Source: G965267335 sp965267335
Lineage (GTDB): Bacteria; Bacteroidota; Bacteroidia; Cytophagales; JAAEPT01
Direction of reading: 5' to 3'
Assembly (NCBI GenBank): GCA_965267335.1
Contig: OZ253953.1
Location: forward strand, 3,720,001-3,784,000
DNA: 64,000 bases
Position numbers and translations under genes: made by a program. The first letter of the stretch is position 1, and every line of letters starts with the position of its first letter. The notes beneath the pieces are model-generated. The model was given only the letters and a program-made list of their open reading frames with translations. It was not told the origin of the DNA and did no database searches. Positions 50,901-61,900 of the stretch are shown here, piece by piece.

Positions 50901-53900
50901 GCTAAACACTCCCGTACCACCAGTAGACCATATTCCTCCTGTAGCTACAGAAACACTACCACTAACATCAACTCCTGAAGTATCGGCACACACTGTTACA
51001 TCACCACTTGTCGATACTGTAGGTGCCGGAGTAAATGATATTTCCACATCATCATCCACAGCATTACATCCACCGTTATCTGTAGTTGTTATTGTAAGTG
51101 TAACGGGCCCTCCTCCGATTGTATCAAGTGGAGATGGTACATAGTACGCTTCATCTGTCGTATCATTCGGACTAAATGTTCCTGTACCGGAAGTCGTCCA
51201 AACTATTCCACCGGCTACTGTAAATTGTCCGTTGAGGGCGATGCTATCCACATCTGCACAGGCAGTTTTATCACCTCCCGCAGATACCGTTGGTGCCGGT
51301 GTAATGGTAAGAACCATAGTATCTACATCATCAGAACAGGAATTTCCGTTTGAGGTTGTCAGGAATATATTAACCGTTCCGGCATCAATATCGTCATTGG
51401 AAAAGGTATACGTAGCACCAAGATCATTGACATTAGAAAAAGAACCATCACCATCTGTTGACCAGGTTCCTCCTGTCGCAAATGCTACTGAACCGTTAAG
51501 CGTAATATCACCCGCATCCGCACAAACTGTTTGATCCGTACCTGCGTTTGCTATTGGTGATGACGGAATCGTGATATCCATCTCATCCGTCACAGCTGCA
51601 CACTGACCGTTAGCTGTAGTGGTCAATGTCAAGGTTACTGTACCAGCCACCGTATCAGCTGCAGAAGGTGTATATGTAGTATTCAATACAGATGCATCAT
51701 CAAAAGTTCCTGAGCCATCACTTGTCCAGACAGCAGCTGAGCCATTACCATTTAGCTGAGCTGGAAACTCTTTCGTACAAACCACCTGATCAGGGCCTGC
51801 GTCTGCTTCAGGTACACTTTGAAATGTCACTGTCATTTGATCAGATACTGCAGTACAGTTTCCATTTCCTGTAGTAGTTATGGTAAACTGAACACTTCCT
51901 ACGAGCGTATCCACATCATCAGGAGTATAAGTCGGGTCAACAAGATTCGCATCATTTAATGATCCGCTTCCAGTATGTGACCAGGTTGCTCCGGTAGCAA
52001 CAGTGATGGTACCATTTAGGTTTACATCTTGTAAGTCTCCACATACGGTTTGATTACCTCCTGCATCTACGGTAGGAGCAGGAGTGATTGTAATAGTTAC
52101 ATCATCAGACTCAGCAGTACAATCTCCGTTACCTGTAGTTGTAAGTGTTAAAGTTACTGTCCCGGCAGAAATTTCCGTTCCGGTTGGCAGGTATGTTGAG
52201 TTCAGATCATTCACATCGGAAAAGGTTCCGTTACCTCCCGACCAGGTCCCACCAGTTGCGATAGTCACGCTTCCCGCCAGTGTCGCCATTGGATTATTTT
52301 CACAAACCGAAATAGCTGATCCTGCATCCACGGTTGGAGCATCGGTTATCGTAATAGTCACATCATCAGTAACAGCATTACAGTCACCATTCCCTGTTGA
52401 CGTGATTGTAAGAGTAGCGCTACCTGCTGATATTTCAGCAGCCGAAGGAGTGTAACTCGTTGATAAGTTGTTACTACTTGGGTTGAAGTTTCCTGTTCCA
52501 CCAGACCAGCTACCTCCCGTGGCTACAGAAACTGAGGCACTCAAGGTAGTAGTTGCGTTGTTTCCACAAACTGTACTTCCTGCTCCGGCATCAATGGTAG
52601 GTGCAGGTGTGAAGCTGATTTCCATTGAATCGGTTACTTCGTTACAATTCCCGCTTCCTGTCGTAGTTAAATAAAGAGTTACGCTACCGGCTGTCGTATC
52701 AGCCGCAGAAGGTGAATAAGTTGCTGTTAAGCTATTGGCATCATCGAAACTTCCCGATCCTGCTGTTGTCCAGGTTCCACCAGTAGCAATAGTTACTGAT
52801 CCATTGAGTGTAACGTCTGCATTATTGGCACAAACTTCAACATCCGAACCTGCCTCCACAGTAGGTTCATCAGTATAAGTAATAGTAACATCATCGGTAA
52901 CCGGGTTACATCCAGCCAATGTAGCTTGGACAGTCAAAACTGCTGCCCCGGCATTAAGATCATTTGTACTAGGAGTATATGTAGTTGTGAGATTTGTTCC
53001 GGAACCAAAAGTACCATTCCCAGACCATAGAATTGATGCCGCACCAGAGCTTTCAGTAGCAGTCAGTGTAGCAACAGGGTTATTTTCACAAGCAGAAATA
53101 TCATTCCCTGCATCAACCGTAGGTGCAGGGGTAAACAAAACGATCATTGTATCATCCTCTGCGACACAGTCACCATTCCCAGTTGTTTCCAGGATTATTA
53201 CGGCAACGCCAGCTGTAATTTCATCATCATGGGGAGTATAAGTAGCGTTCAAGTCGGTTACACTTGGTGTAAACGTACCCTGACCAATCCAGGTCCCTCC
53301 AGTCGCATTGGTTATTACACCACTTAAATTTACGTCCGGATTGTTTTCACATTTGAACTGATCTGCACCCGTCTGCGCTTGTGGCGCAGAAGTTATAGTG
53401 ATTGTTACATCATCATCAACAGCGTTACAGTTGTTTTCTGCCAGGGTAGTTAGTGTCAAGGTCACGGATTCGGTACTGATATCATTGGACCCCGGTGTAT
53501 AAACCGCTGTCAGACTACCATCATCATCAAAGGTTCCGTCACCACTGGTTGTCCAGGTTGCCCCTGAAACATTGGTTATCGAACCCGACAATGTAACTGC
53601 AGCATTATTAGCACAAACAATTTGATTGGCACCTGCATTTACAGTAGGTTGGGGTGCAATAATGACTGTAACCGTATCCTCTTCAGCCAGACACTCGCCA
53701 TTGCCAGTGGTCTGAATGGTCAGAACTACCGAACCATCGTCAATTTCATCAGCACTCGGTGTATAGGTAGCACCAGGATCTGTTGTACTGGAATAAGTCC
53801 CGTCACCATCAACCCATTGTATACCAGTAGCCCCTGAAAAAGTAGCATTAAGTGTAGCCGTTGGAGAATCCTCACAAACCGTAACCGGGTCTCCGGCTAC

Positions 53901-55832
53901 TACAGTCGGTGAGCTTATGAAAGAAATATCAACACTATCAATGGATGGGTTACATATGCCGTTATCTGTTGAAGTCAAATATAACCTAAGAGTATTAGAT
54001 GCAACTGCTTCTGACGCATCAGGTGTATAAACCGCATTAACATCATTTTCGTCTGGTGCGTAGGACCCAAGACCACCCGACCATGTTGCTCCTCCTGCAA
54101 CAGTGACAGATCCGCTTAGAGTTACAATTGGGTTGTTCTCACATTTTATCTGGTCAGGCCCTGCCTCAATGGTCGGACCATCCTGAATGGTGATTATCAT
54201 GGTGTCCGTGACTGCCGGACAAGCTCCGTTGCCTGTGGAAGTTAGGACAACTGTTGCTGTACCGTTAGATAGTTCGGTCGCATCGAAAGTATAAGTTGCT
54301 TGTAGATCAGTATCATCATCAAAGGTACCACCAGTGAGTGAAGTCCATTGTCCGGTAGTAGTAAAGCCAGTGACGCTTCCATTGAGGTCAAAGGTGGTGA
54401 GGTTGTTACTACAAATGGTCGTATCATTAGGTTCTCCATCAGGGGTATTTGCATTTGCATCCACAAAGATAGTCTCAACATTATAGACTGTATTATCTTC
54501 AATTATATTGGCATACCACCATGTATTGATGGTTCTTACGTTACCCCATCCACAACTTCCGGAGCAGAAGAAGGGCCACTCATGACATCCGGTACTATCG
54601 TCACAACCTCCAAGTTCTTGGGTTCCACTAGCAAAATCCAAGTCATCCCAGAACATTTCTGGACGATCTCCAGTGTTTGGTCTATGCAATTCAACTATAT
54701 ATCCGTTTTCATGGTTTTCGACATCATACATTGGCATATGTGTGATACCATTGAAATAATGCACCTCTACCGGCATAGGTGTCCCTGAAGCAACATAATC
54801 TCCCTGACCATCACGACTATCCCATTCAATACAATTATCACCTACTACCACATCCGCACTGAGTAAGCGGTCAATGGTATTGTCCTGATACCCGGACACT
54901 CCATTCAAGTCAAGGATGACGTCTACAGAGCCAGCTTTATCAACCTGAATGTTGATACAACGACTATCGGGATCACAGCCACTGACAGTAATAGGAGCCG
55001 TTACACTTCCATATGAACCTTCCGGATTACAAGAAGGGTCAGGGTCATTCAAATAAATTTTGTACTGAGGGAAATTAACATTTCCACTCTTTGATTTTCT
55101 GTCCTCATAAGGATCTCCTGTGTATTCCGTACCTCTGGGATTAGCAGTAATGGTAAAGTAAAAAGGCTTGATATCATTAAATTGTATTGATGTTACGATC
55201 TGATCATCTGAATACATATACATTTCACCACGAAAAGGGTTATTAAACCCCTCGCAGGTCAATGCCCATTCTCTGGACCAGACACGGCCAGGAATGGCTA
55301 CATCTCCAGCATCTGTAACTGTTATATCGAAATATTCGAGTTTCCTTTCACCTGAACTATATGTTGTTGAGTTTGAGCGGTTGAATTCAATATAGTAATC
55401 TCCTGTTGTAGTTGCCGTAAAACTCAGGGCACTGTATCCACTTGCGCCAACAACAGCATCCGGGCCTGCGACCGCAGAACTATAAGTTGAAATATGTCCG
55501 GGATTGCCTGATGTGGGCGCTGCCTGATGGGAAAAACCAGCAACATCCGTACCATCCGGTTGCTTGACCCTGAAATATAGCGATTTATCTCCGATTGTTT
55601 TGAAACCGAAGTAGACCTTTTCACCTACGTTACAAATTTGAATGTGTAGCCTGTATAGTGTATCTGCATTATAAGATGCGAACCTAGACCAACCGGATCC
55701 AAGAAGCAAATATCCCTTATCTAACGAAGTTGGACGTAGTTCTCTTGTGCCTTCTGCATGGGTAAATCTAGGAAAAAATGTACTTACAGCTAGTAGACAC
55801 AGGAATGCGGCAATCCTGTAGAATTTTGACAT
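44967..55832 (-). CDS. Giant T9SS type-B-sorted repeat adhesin (3621 aa)
   Basis: A signal peptide (1 to about 26, ending THAEG) is followed by about 440 residues of unique beta-rich sequence with several cysteines. Then come about 32 tandem repeats of 88 residues, each opening like PTVDAGxDxTVCAD and closing like LTTTGNGxCxAVTD. The last repeat-like unit and two Ig-like units follow. The last 100 residues are a type B T9SS sorting domain (FNRWGEVVFQS, PGGVYPWIITY). Each repeat carries two conserved cysteines. The size and layout match SprB-like gliding adhesins exported through T9SS and held at the cell surface. It is downstream of, and paralogous to, the giant gene at 55967. Confidence 0.92.
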   Translation of the reverse strand: MSKFYRIAAFLCLLAVSTFFPRFTHAEGTRELRPTSLDKGYLLLGSGWSRFASYNADTLYRLHIQICNVGEKVYFGFKTIGDKSLYFRVKQPDGTDVAGFSHQAAPTSGNPGHISTYSSAVAGPDAVVGASGYSALSFTATTTGDYYIEFNRSNSTTYSSGERKLEYFDITVTDAGDVAIPGRVWSREWALTCEGFNNPFRGEMYMYSDDQIVTSIQFNDIKPFYFTITANPRGTEYTGDPYEDRKSKSGNVNFPQYKIYLNDPDPSCNPEGSYGSVTAPITVSGCDPDSRCINIQVDKAGSVDVILDLNGVSGYQDNTIDRLLSADVVVGDNCIEWDSRDGQGDYVASGTPMPVEVHYFNGITHMPMYDVENHENGYIVELHRPNTGDRPEMFWDDLDFASGTQELGGCDDSTGCHEWPFFCSGSCGWGNVRTINTWWYANIIEDNTVYNVETIFVDANANTPDGEPNDTTICSNNLTTFDLNGSVTGFTTTGQWTSLTGGTFDDDTDLQATYTFDATELSNGTATVVLTSTGNGACPAVTDTMIITIQDGPTIEAGPDQIKCENNPIVTLSGSVTVAGGATWSGGLGSYAPDENDVNAVYTPDASEAVASNTLRLYLTSTDNGICNPSIDSVDISFISSPTVVAGDPVTVCEDSPTATLNATFSGATGIQWVDGDGTYSSTTDPGATYTPSADEIDDGSVVLTIQTTGNGECLAEEDTVTVIIAPQPTVNAGANQIVCANNAAVTLSGSITNVSGATWTTSGDGTFDDDGSLTAVYTPGSNDISTESVTLTLTTLAENNCNAVDDDVTITITSAPQAQTGADQFKCENNPDVNLSGVITNATGGTWIGQGTFTPSVTDLNATYTPHDDEITAGVAVIILETTGNGDCVAEDDTMIVLFTPAPTVDAGNDISACENNPVATLTATESSGAASILWSGNGTFGSGTNLTTTYTPSTNDLNAGAAVLTVQATLAGCNPVTDDVTITYTDEPTVEAGSDVEVCANNADVTLNGSVTIATGGTWTTAGSGSFDDANSLTATYSPSAADTTAGSVTLYLTTTGSGNCNEVTDSMEISFTPAPTIDAGAGSTVCGNNATTTLSASVSVATGGSWSGGTGNFNPSSNNLSTSYTPSAAEISAGSATLTITSTGNGDCNAVTDDVTITITDAPTVDAGSAISVCENNPMATLAGSVTIATGGTWSGGNGTFSDVNDLNSTYLPTGTEISAGTVTLTLTTTGNGDCTAESDDVTITITPAPTVDAGGNQTVCGDLQDVNLNGTITVATGATWSHTGSGSLNDANLVDPTYTPDDVDTLVGSVQFTITTTGNGNCTAVSDQMTVTFQSVPEADAGPDQVVCTKEFPAQLNGNGSAAVWTSDGSGTFDDASVLNTTYTPSAADTVAGTVTLTLTTTANGQCAAVTDEMDITIPSSPIANAGTDQTVCADAGDITLNGSVAFATGGTWSTDGDGSFSNVNDLGATYTFSNDDIDAGTVNIFLTTSNGNSCSDDVDTMVLTITPAPTVSAGGDKTACADVDSIALNGQFTVAGGIVWTTSGTGTFSPNDTTDEAYYVPSPLDTIGGGPVTLTITTTDNGGCNAVDDDVEISFTPAPTVSTSGDVTVCADTSGVDVSGSVSVATGGIWSTGGTGVFSPSSASLSTTYVPSVDDTTAGTVTLYLTTTGNGTCKAVTDSLEVSIDPVPFVDAGTDQIVCGDSTTLVMAGSVQNATGGTWTTTGDGTFPVPTNLTGDYNVGTNDSTFGTVTLILTSTGSGTCADVSDDMLVTITPPPTVDAGPDQTVCAVNSGVDLNGSVSVATGGTWTTSGAGTFDDANSLSTLYHLDVADTTAGSVQLILTTTGNGTCNPVTDAVDITINSVPVVDAGADITVCSDTSFIDLNGSITGGIGGLWSSSGTGNFFPNAADLGADYVPTAADTAAGSIVLKLTTDGAAPCAEVSDSIVVTFTPAPTVEAGPNQTICADTSGLTLSGSVTVATGGTWTTTGTGIFSAPNDLAATYVPSSLDSAAGSVSLTLTTTGNGDCKEVSDFMQLTIDPAPTVSTVGDQTICASQTTVTLNGSTQVAGGVQWTTSGTGTFVPNTTTESATYTPSAADKTAGNVELVLTTTDNGLCNAVSDTIDLTITPIPTVDAGPDAEICGDGGAHTLAATSTNAGGIVWTKSGSGAFSNTTDPNAEYTPSAADLSSGTVVLTVTTTSTGVCASASDSLELTVTAPATVSAGDNQDVCDNSDVVILDGSYSNAQFATWTTSGSGTFDVDTMPGAGYTPSAADFSNGVVTLTYTATGNGSCSNVTDIMFVNFDPAPVASAGPDIVVCELDATVDLDGSFTNASGGGWATDGQGTFNPIADTNSTVTYTFDPADNDTIIMEFRAFGLGACGFDFDSLIITFAPSQTIDAGPASETVCGDTSGVQLNGSGSNGVWSGGAGTYSPDSTALNAVYKPTAAELSGGPLVLTLTSTSNGSCPAVTDDITLTFADAPTTSAGADITVCGDTSAVPLNATFNNATGGQWTTTGSGTFDDEFSAATNYVPSTQDIADSLVTLRFTTTGNNPPCDASDDALRLYITPAPTVNAGSNQILCADVDSVQLTGSFTVAGDAGWTTNGSGTFSPDTSDMNANYIPSVGDTTAGSIEIYLTTLDNGNCQEKIDTIDITLTPAPTVDAGTDETVCADTEDYALNADITVSTGGIWTTTGTGSFSPSPAQVDPTYTPSSDDTLAGSVEFIFTTTGNGNCKTYSDTLNLSFDQVPSVNAGADQEKCRNTTSVDLNGAVVVSATAGWTTTGTGSFAPDTADLAAVYAPTADDLSGAGLIFTLTSTDNGTCQPVTDVMVVDFNAAPTATVNAGFDQTVCSDIDNIDLTGEVTIASGGLWQTLGDGTFEDSTSLGTRYFPSTNDIAATSVTLVLETTGNGICDPEVDSMTISFTPIPTVDAGSDSVFCGDVTTVPLSGSFTVATGGIWSTTGSGTFSPNSADPSANYIPTDDDVDAGVVGFTFTTTGNGTCNTYQDDKEVTLTPIPTVDAGLDQTICADQASITMDGAVTVATGGDWSTSGTGAFGNISVLNTDYTHTTNDQDAGIVNMMLTTTGNGTCNPVTDLMQLTINPAPTVDAGVDQTVCANNATTQLNAVITVATGGSWSGGTGTFSPNASTLNATYTPSASEIAAGSATLVLTSTGNDLCNAVRDTVEITITPAPTVNAGDGKLCSDLSGTTLDGSFTVSTGVIWTTSGTGVFSPSAADTNALYTPSQADLTSGEVTLTLTTDGNGNCLAVTDEITVIVKDLPTADAGDDQTICRGDGTSLDASTFANLSYNWMNTDSVIIGTQASINVSNISSDSTFVLEVTDQDGCVVTDTMLVAVTDPPTFTLANQDCYYDTNMIVTNPVPAVVPGTYQWYKDGSLLVGETSDSLQPTGQGTYVIGYSFEDCQVFDTVALVEPQFDNELIADLCLRDANPNVTLDAGAGDFTYQWEDDLGVALGTDQTLLVSDTGWYFVTVTEQTTGLGCQNTDSMIVISICPPLVHVATAFIPSGSGNCENEGQEAGTTNDCFYIFVSDVENYEIRIFNRWGEVVFQSNDVNVSWDGTYLGELVPGGVYPWIITYESIQEDDDEKYMKKGSVTVVR
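45990..54440 (-). repeat. Array of about 32 repeats of 264 bp in giant adhesin 1
   Basis: The repeat period is 264 bp (88 codons) and the array is nearly exact in length. Units differ in sequence but share the VDAG...C, VATGG.WTT.GTG.F, Y.PSAAD and TTTGNG.C landmarks. No two adjacent units are identical, so the array is old and diversified, though still prone to recombination. Confidence 0.85.
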
Positions 55833-55869
55833 AGAAAAATATTTATGTAATGTAAACCGTTATTAGCAC

Positions 55870-55896
55870 CAAATTTAGGCTAAAATACCAAATTTA
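55870..55896 (-). promoter_or_regulatory. Two Bacteroidota -7 boxes before giant adhesin 1
   Basis: On the minus strand TAAATTTG occurs twice, at 55877-55870 and 55896-55889, 19 bp apart and 38-57 bp before the ATG at 55832. Both fit TAnnTTTG. So the second giant gene likely has its own promoter and need not rely on readthrough. Confidence 0.5.
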
Positions 55897-55966
55897 GTAC
55901 ATTTTAAAAATTTTATAGTGCGCCAGCAAAAAATATACTGATTATACGAATTTGTAAATCAATAGG

Positions 55967-58900
55967 TTACCTTACAATTGTCACAGCTCCTGATCTCTGT
56001 ACTTCAACACCAAACTTATCGTTCCCTTTATAAACAAGTACCCAAGGATAAACCCCACCTGGTAACGGTTCTCCGAGATATGTACCATCCCATTTGAATT
56101 CGGGATCAAAGCTTCGATATACTACTTCTCCCCACCTGTTGAATATTCTAATTTCAAATTCTTCGACATCGATAGAGAATATTTGGAAAAATTGATCTTC
56201 AGTAGTACAATTTTCACATCCACCCGGTACAAAAGCAGTCGGTACATAAACATCCGGAGGACAGACTTCGACAACCTCTATAGAATCTTGCGCTGGGCAT
56301 TCGACTCCCTGAACAACTTGATAAACAACAAAATTATATACCCCTGTATCAGACACGGTAATTGTTTGTGTTGTTTCTCCCGTAGTCAACCAATTATAAT
56401 TAGAACCCGGACCTGCATCAAGCGTAATCTGATCAGCTGTTCTTGTACACAACTCAGCGAAATCATTATTTACTGGTGTAGGCTCTACCACATCAACCGA
56501 ATCAAACGTGGAACACTCCTCAAATGTATACCCAATGGAATATGTACCTGTTTCGGTAATATCACTCAACGTATCTGCTGTTTCGCCAAAAACAATAGTA
56601 TTATTAAAGTACCATTGATAAGTACCCGCTACAGCAGGAACACCGGTAGGATCTGAATCTAATAAGATCGTATCCGTCAAACATTCTACTGAGGGCAAGT
56701 TGAAAACTGGAGGATCAATAACCAAGACATTAGTAGTATCGGTAATAGTACATCCTTTACTATCTGTAGCAGCATAAACGAAAGAGGTATCACTTGAAGC
56801 TGAAACCACGGTAACCGGATCTGTAGCAATACTTACGCTATCTATTGTAAACCACTGATAATCCACATTTACTTCTACGTTTCCGACCAAGGTAGTGGAT
56901 GCATTCCTACAAATTGTTTTGTCATCTCCTGCATCAGCTTCTGGAAGCTCTGTAATGGTTATGGTAAAATCATCCGATTCGGCATTGCATACTCCGTTAC
57001 CATCCGAGGTCAGGGTCAAAATCGCAGAACCTGCTGATACATCTGCATCAGAAGGAACGTAGGAAGCATTCAATGTAGCATTATCAGGAGCAAAGAAGCC
57101 CGAACCTGATGAGGTCCAGAGGGCACCGGTAGCATTGATTACGGTTCCATTCAATTCAATTCCTGATACATCAGCACATACATCACCCGAACCCGTTGTG
57201 ACAATAGGAACCGGTTGGATTGTGACAGGAATAGTATCAGAATAAGCCTTACATGAGCCATTATTGGTTGTGGTAAGAATTAAATTTACTGAACCAGCAG
57301 CTGTATCCGCACTGGAAGGTCTATAGTTCGTATTTAAACTTGTAGCATTATCAAAATTGCCGGTACCATCAGTGTCCCATACTCCTCCTCCAGCTACCGT
57401 AATTGTTCCAGAAATAGGAACTGAATCATTATTGGCACAAATAGTTTTATCAGGATCCACAGAAACTGTCGGTGCTGGAGTGATAGTAATTTGCATTTGG
57501 TCTGTTACTGCTTTACAATCCCCATTTCCTGTGCTCGTAATTGTAAGAGTTGCTACCCCGGCCGCGATATCATCTGAAGCAGGAATATAACCGGTCACCA
57601 AACTATCGTCAGATATAGTATATGTTCCACTTCCGGAAGAAACCCAGTTTCCTCCAGTTGCTACCGTCACAGTACCTGACAAATTCACACTGTCTACATC
57701 CGCGCAAACCGTTTGATCAATGCCTGCATTAATACTTGGAGCTGGAGTAATGGTAATCTGCATATCATCTGTTACAGGGTTGCAAGTTCCATTATTAACA
57801 GAGGTTATCGTTATACCAACTGTACCTCCATTGATATCAGCCTGTGAAAGTTCATAAGTCGTTGTCAATGTATTGGCATTAGGCACAAAAACACCTGAAC
57901 CGGTAGTTGCCCAATCACCATCGGTTGCCACCGTAACAACTCCTGTTAACTCTATTCCGGCAGTATCGGCACAGACTGTAACATCTGGTCCGGCATCAAT
58001 TGTTGGGGCCGGAGTAATAGTAATATCGACAGTATCGACCACAGGGTTACAATCACCCTGGTCCGTTGAGGTCGCTATTAACTGAATAAACCCAGCACTT
58101 GAATCTGCCGATGATAATTGATAAGTCACATCAGTGTTTGCACTATCAGGTAAGAAGGTTCCCGTTCCAGTAGAACTCCAAACCACACCTGAAGCTATGG
58201 TTATCGTTGCACTCACTTCAATCTGTCCTACATCAGCACAAACTGTTTGATCTGGACTAGCTGTGATAGTTGGCTCAGGAGTGATAATTACCTGCATTAA
58301 GTCTGTGACGGGATTACAAGTTCCATTCGCTACAGTTTGAAGGGTTATTTGCACACCCGAATTGTTAATATCATCAATACTTGGAGTATATGTCCCATTA
58401 AGGTCCGCGGTATCTGAGAAGATGCCTGTACCAGACGTAAACCAGTTGCCACCTCCAGCAATTGTTACTGCACCATCTAGTAAAACCTGAGATGAATCCG
58501 CACAAATAGTCTGATCATCTCCGGCATCAGCTGTAGGAATAGGGGTAAAATCGATAGTTGCGGTGTCAGATCTTTCCTTACAACCTCCATTCCCTGTGCT
58601 CGTAAAGATCAGATCAACGGTCGTTGCTGTAAAATCATCATTAGACGGAAAATAATCCAAAGACAGTGAAACATCGTCTGGAGCAAAAGAACCTGTGCCT
58701 GTGCTACTCCAGATTCCTCCTGAAGCTACTGTCACAGCTCCAGTAAGACTGACCGAAGTAATATCAGAACACAAGGTCTGAGCACCGCCAGCGGTAATAG
58801 TAACTGCATCGGTAATAGTAACGTCCAGTGAGTCAGTGACTGCATTACATAAACCATTTCCTGTAGAAGTAATAAATAGTCTTACAGTGCCATTTCCTGT

Positions 58901-61900
58901 ATCTGCTGATGAAGGAACGTAACCTGTTGTCAATAGAGTATCATTATTAAACGAACCGGTGCCATTTGAAGTCCATATGCCTCCACTCGAAACGGTTACG
59001 CTACCCGAAACTTCGACACTGTCAGCGTCTCCACAAATCGTCACATTAGGACCAGCATCAATTGTTGGCGCGGGATTAATGAATAGGTTAACCACATCAA
59101 TCTTGGCATTACATCCATTGTTGCCAGTACTTGTAAGCGTAAGAGCCACTGTACTATCAGTAATATCTGATGCGGAAGGTGTATAGGTAGCATTCAGAAG
59201 ATTTGCATCATCAAATACACCCGTACCACCTGTGGTCCATGTTCCACCAGTAGCCACATTAACCGTCCCAGATAGCTGAACAGAACTCGTGTCTGCACAT
59301 ACTGTAATATCTGATCCGGCACTTACAGTAGGAGCAGGATTAATAATCAATTCCAGACTATCTTCAGCGGCTTCGCAATTTCCATTGCCTGTAGTGGTAA
59401 TGGTTAAAATCACCGATCCGGCTGTGGTATCAGCTGCCGATGGAATGTATTGTGCATTTAGATTGGATGTTGATGGAGAAAAACTTCCCGAACCACCAGT
59501 ACTCCAAAGTCCTCCTGTGGCAATGCTTACGGTAGCGCCCAGCTGTGCCCCACTTTCATCAGTACAAATTGTATCATTTGGACCAGCTTCGACAGAAGGT
59601 CCCTCGGTAAAGCTAAGGGTTAACGTATCCATATCAGCATCACACACACCATTATCGGTTGTTGTAAGAATAATTGAAATGGAACCGGCTAAACTATCAT
59701 TGTTAGTTGGGGTATATGTGGTTCCCAAATCTGAAGTATCTGCAAATGCGCCATCACCGGTCGTTGTCCAGCCACCGGTCGCTGAATTATTAACAGTTCC
59801 TGCCAGTGTAATGTCAGCCAAGTCCCCACAGATCAATTCATCATCACCAGCCAGTGCCTCCGGTGGTGGTACAGTACCAACTATAATACTATCACTTACA
59901 GGTTGACATTGTCCGTTTCCTGTACTAGTTAAAGTCAAAACAATCATACTACCTGAGTCAGCTGCAGATCTGGCATAAGTTGCGTTCAGGTTAGTAGCAC
60001 CAGGCACAAATGTTCCTGTTCCGTTAGTACTCCATTGCCCTCCTCCAGCGTTAGTAACAGACCCACTCAATGGTATGCCCGCATCACTGGAACAAATATT
60101 GGCCGGACCTGCATCGACAATAGGAATAGCCTCAATAGTAATATCTACCTGATCAGTCTTCGCATTACAACCTCCATTATCAGTTGTTGTCAATGTAAGT
60201 GCCACAGATCCGTTTGCTATATCCGTAGTTCCGGGAGTATATACCGCTGTCAAACTAGTATTATCATCGAAAGAACCATCCCCGGCCGTAGACCATTGCC
60301 CCGTAGTGGAAATTGTTAGTGCCCCTCCTAAAGTAACATCTGGAAAATCGGCACAAACAGTTTGATCAGTTCCTGCATCGGCTGCGAGCGCAGGTGTAAT
60401 TGCCAAATCCATAGTATCAATAGCAGCCGGACAAATTCCATTGCCAGTAGTTGTAATAATTAGGGAAACTGAACCTGCCGCTGTATCAGCTGCCGAAGGA
60501 GTATATACCGCATTTAAAACGGTTGAGTCAGCAAAACTACCGGTTCCTGTACTTTCCCAATAATTACCTGTTGCCACAGTAAATGTAGCGCTGCTCAAGG
60601 TATAAGGACTCTCATCAACACAAATCGTATCATCGTTCCCCGCAAAAGCTGTCGGACCATCAAGAAAATTCACAACGGAAGCATCACTATAAGCCTGACA
60701 AGTACCATTCCCAGTAGTTGTGGCGGTGATAGTAACTGAACCACCAGCGATGTCACTAGCCGTAGGCGTATAAGTCGTTGCAAGCGCCACATCATCTGAA
60801 AAAGTACCGGGATCTCCACTGGATGTCCACTGAACTCCGGATGCAATGGTAATAACGGCTTCCAGATCAATTGGTCCACTAGCCTGGCATATGGTATCCG
60901 GTGTTGCTTCAATGGCAGGAATCGGTGTAAAGACCAGCTTAAAGGAGTCCTGAACTGCCGCGCAACTACCATTACCTGTTGTTTCAAGAATAATGTAAAT
61001 GCTATCTGCCGCTACATCAGCCGCAGTTATATTATAGGTGGTAGTAAGATTTGTTTGTGCATCAAAAGTACCAGATCCTGTTGTCAGCCATTGGCCTCCA
61101 GTAGCATTGGTTACAGCACCTGAAACATCAATAGTGGTGTTATCCTCACAAAACAAGGTATCGGGACCAGCATCTGCTGTTGGAGCATCTGCAATATTTA
61201 TTACTAATGTATCCCTATATGTATGGCAGTCACCATTTCCGGTTGTTTCAAGCACAAGACTCACGGTTCCCGCTCCGGTATCACCACCTGAAATATTATA
61301 ATTTGTAGCTAGGCTTAAACTATCATCAAAAGTACCGGTCCCTAAAGAGTACCATCTCCCTCCGGTGGCAGTTGTTACATCACCACTAAGAGCCACTGTT
61401 GGGTTATTTGAACAAACAAGACCTGGGCCTGCATCAACAGTAGGGGCATCAGTCAAAATAATCCGCATCGTATCTGTAACCGGATCACAGAAACCATTAC
61501 CAGTTGTTGTTATGACCAAATCTACTGTACCTGATGTTGTATCAGCGGCTGAAGGGGTGTATACAGCGTTCGTATCTGTAATATCATCAAACGAACCCGA
61601 ACCAAGCGTACTCCACTCAATACCTCCCGCTACTGTAAATGAGCCGTCAAGTTCTACTCCCGCTGTATCTGAACAAACAGTAATATCAACTCCTGCATCA
61701 ACTGTAGCTGGCTCGGAAATATTCAAAATTAATGTATCTGTCTTAGAATTACAGAAACCATTCCCTGTAGTCGTCAACGTAAGAACAACAGTGCCATCAA
61801 TCTTATCTGCTGCAGATGGAACATATCCAGTCACTGCACTTGTCGTATCAAAACCTTCAAAGACACCCGTCCCGTCTGATTCCCAAAGTACACCTGTAGC

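Noticed and set aside
45990..54440. Regular 264-bp repeats considered as a CRISPR or satellite array
   Set aside because: The repeats are coding, diverged and in frame over the whole length; there are no short identical repeats with unique spacers.
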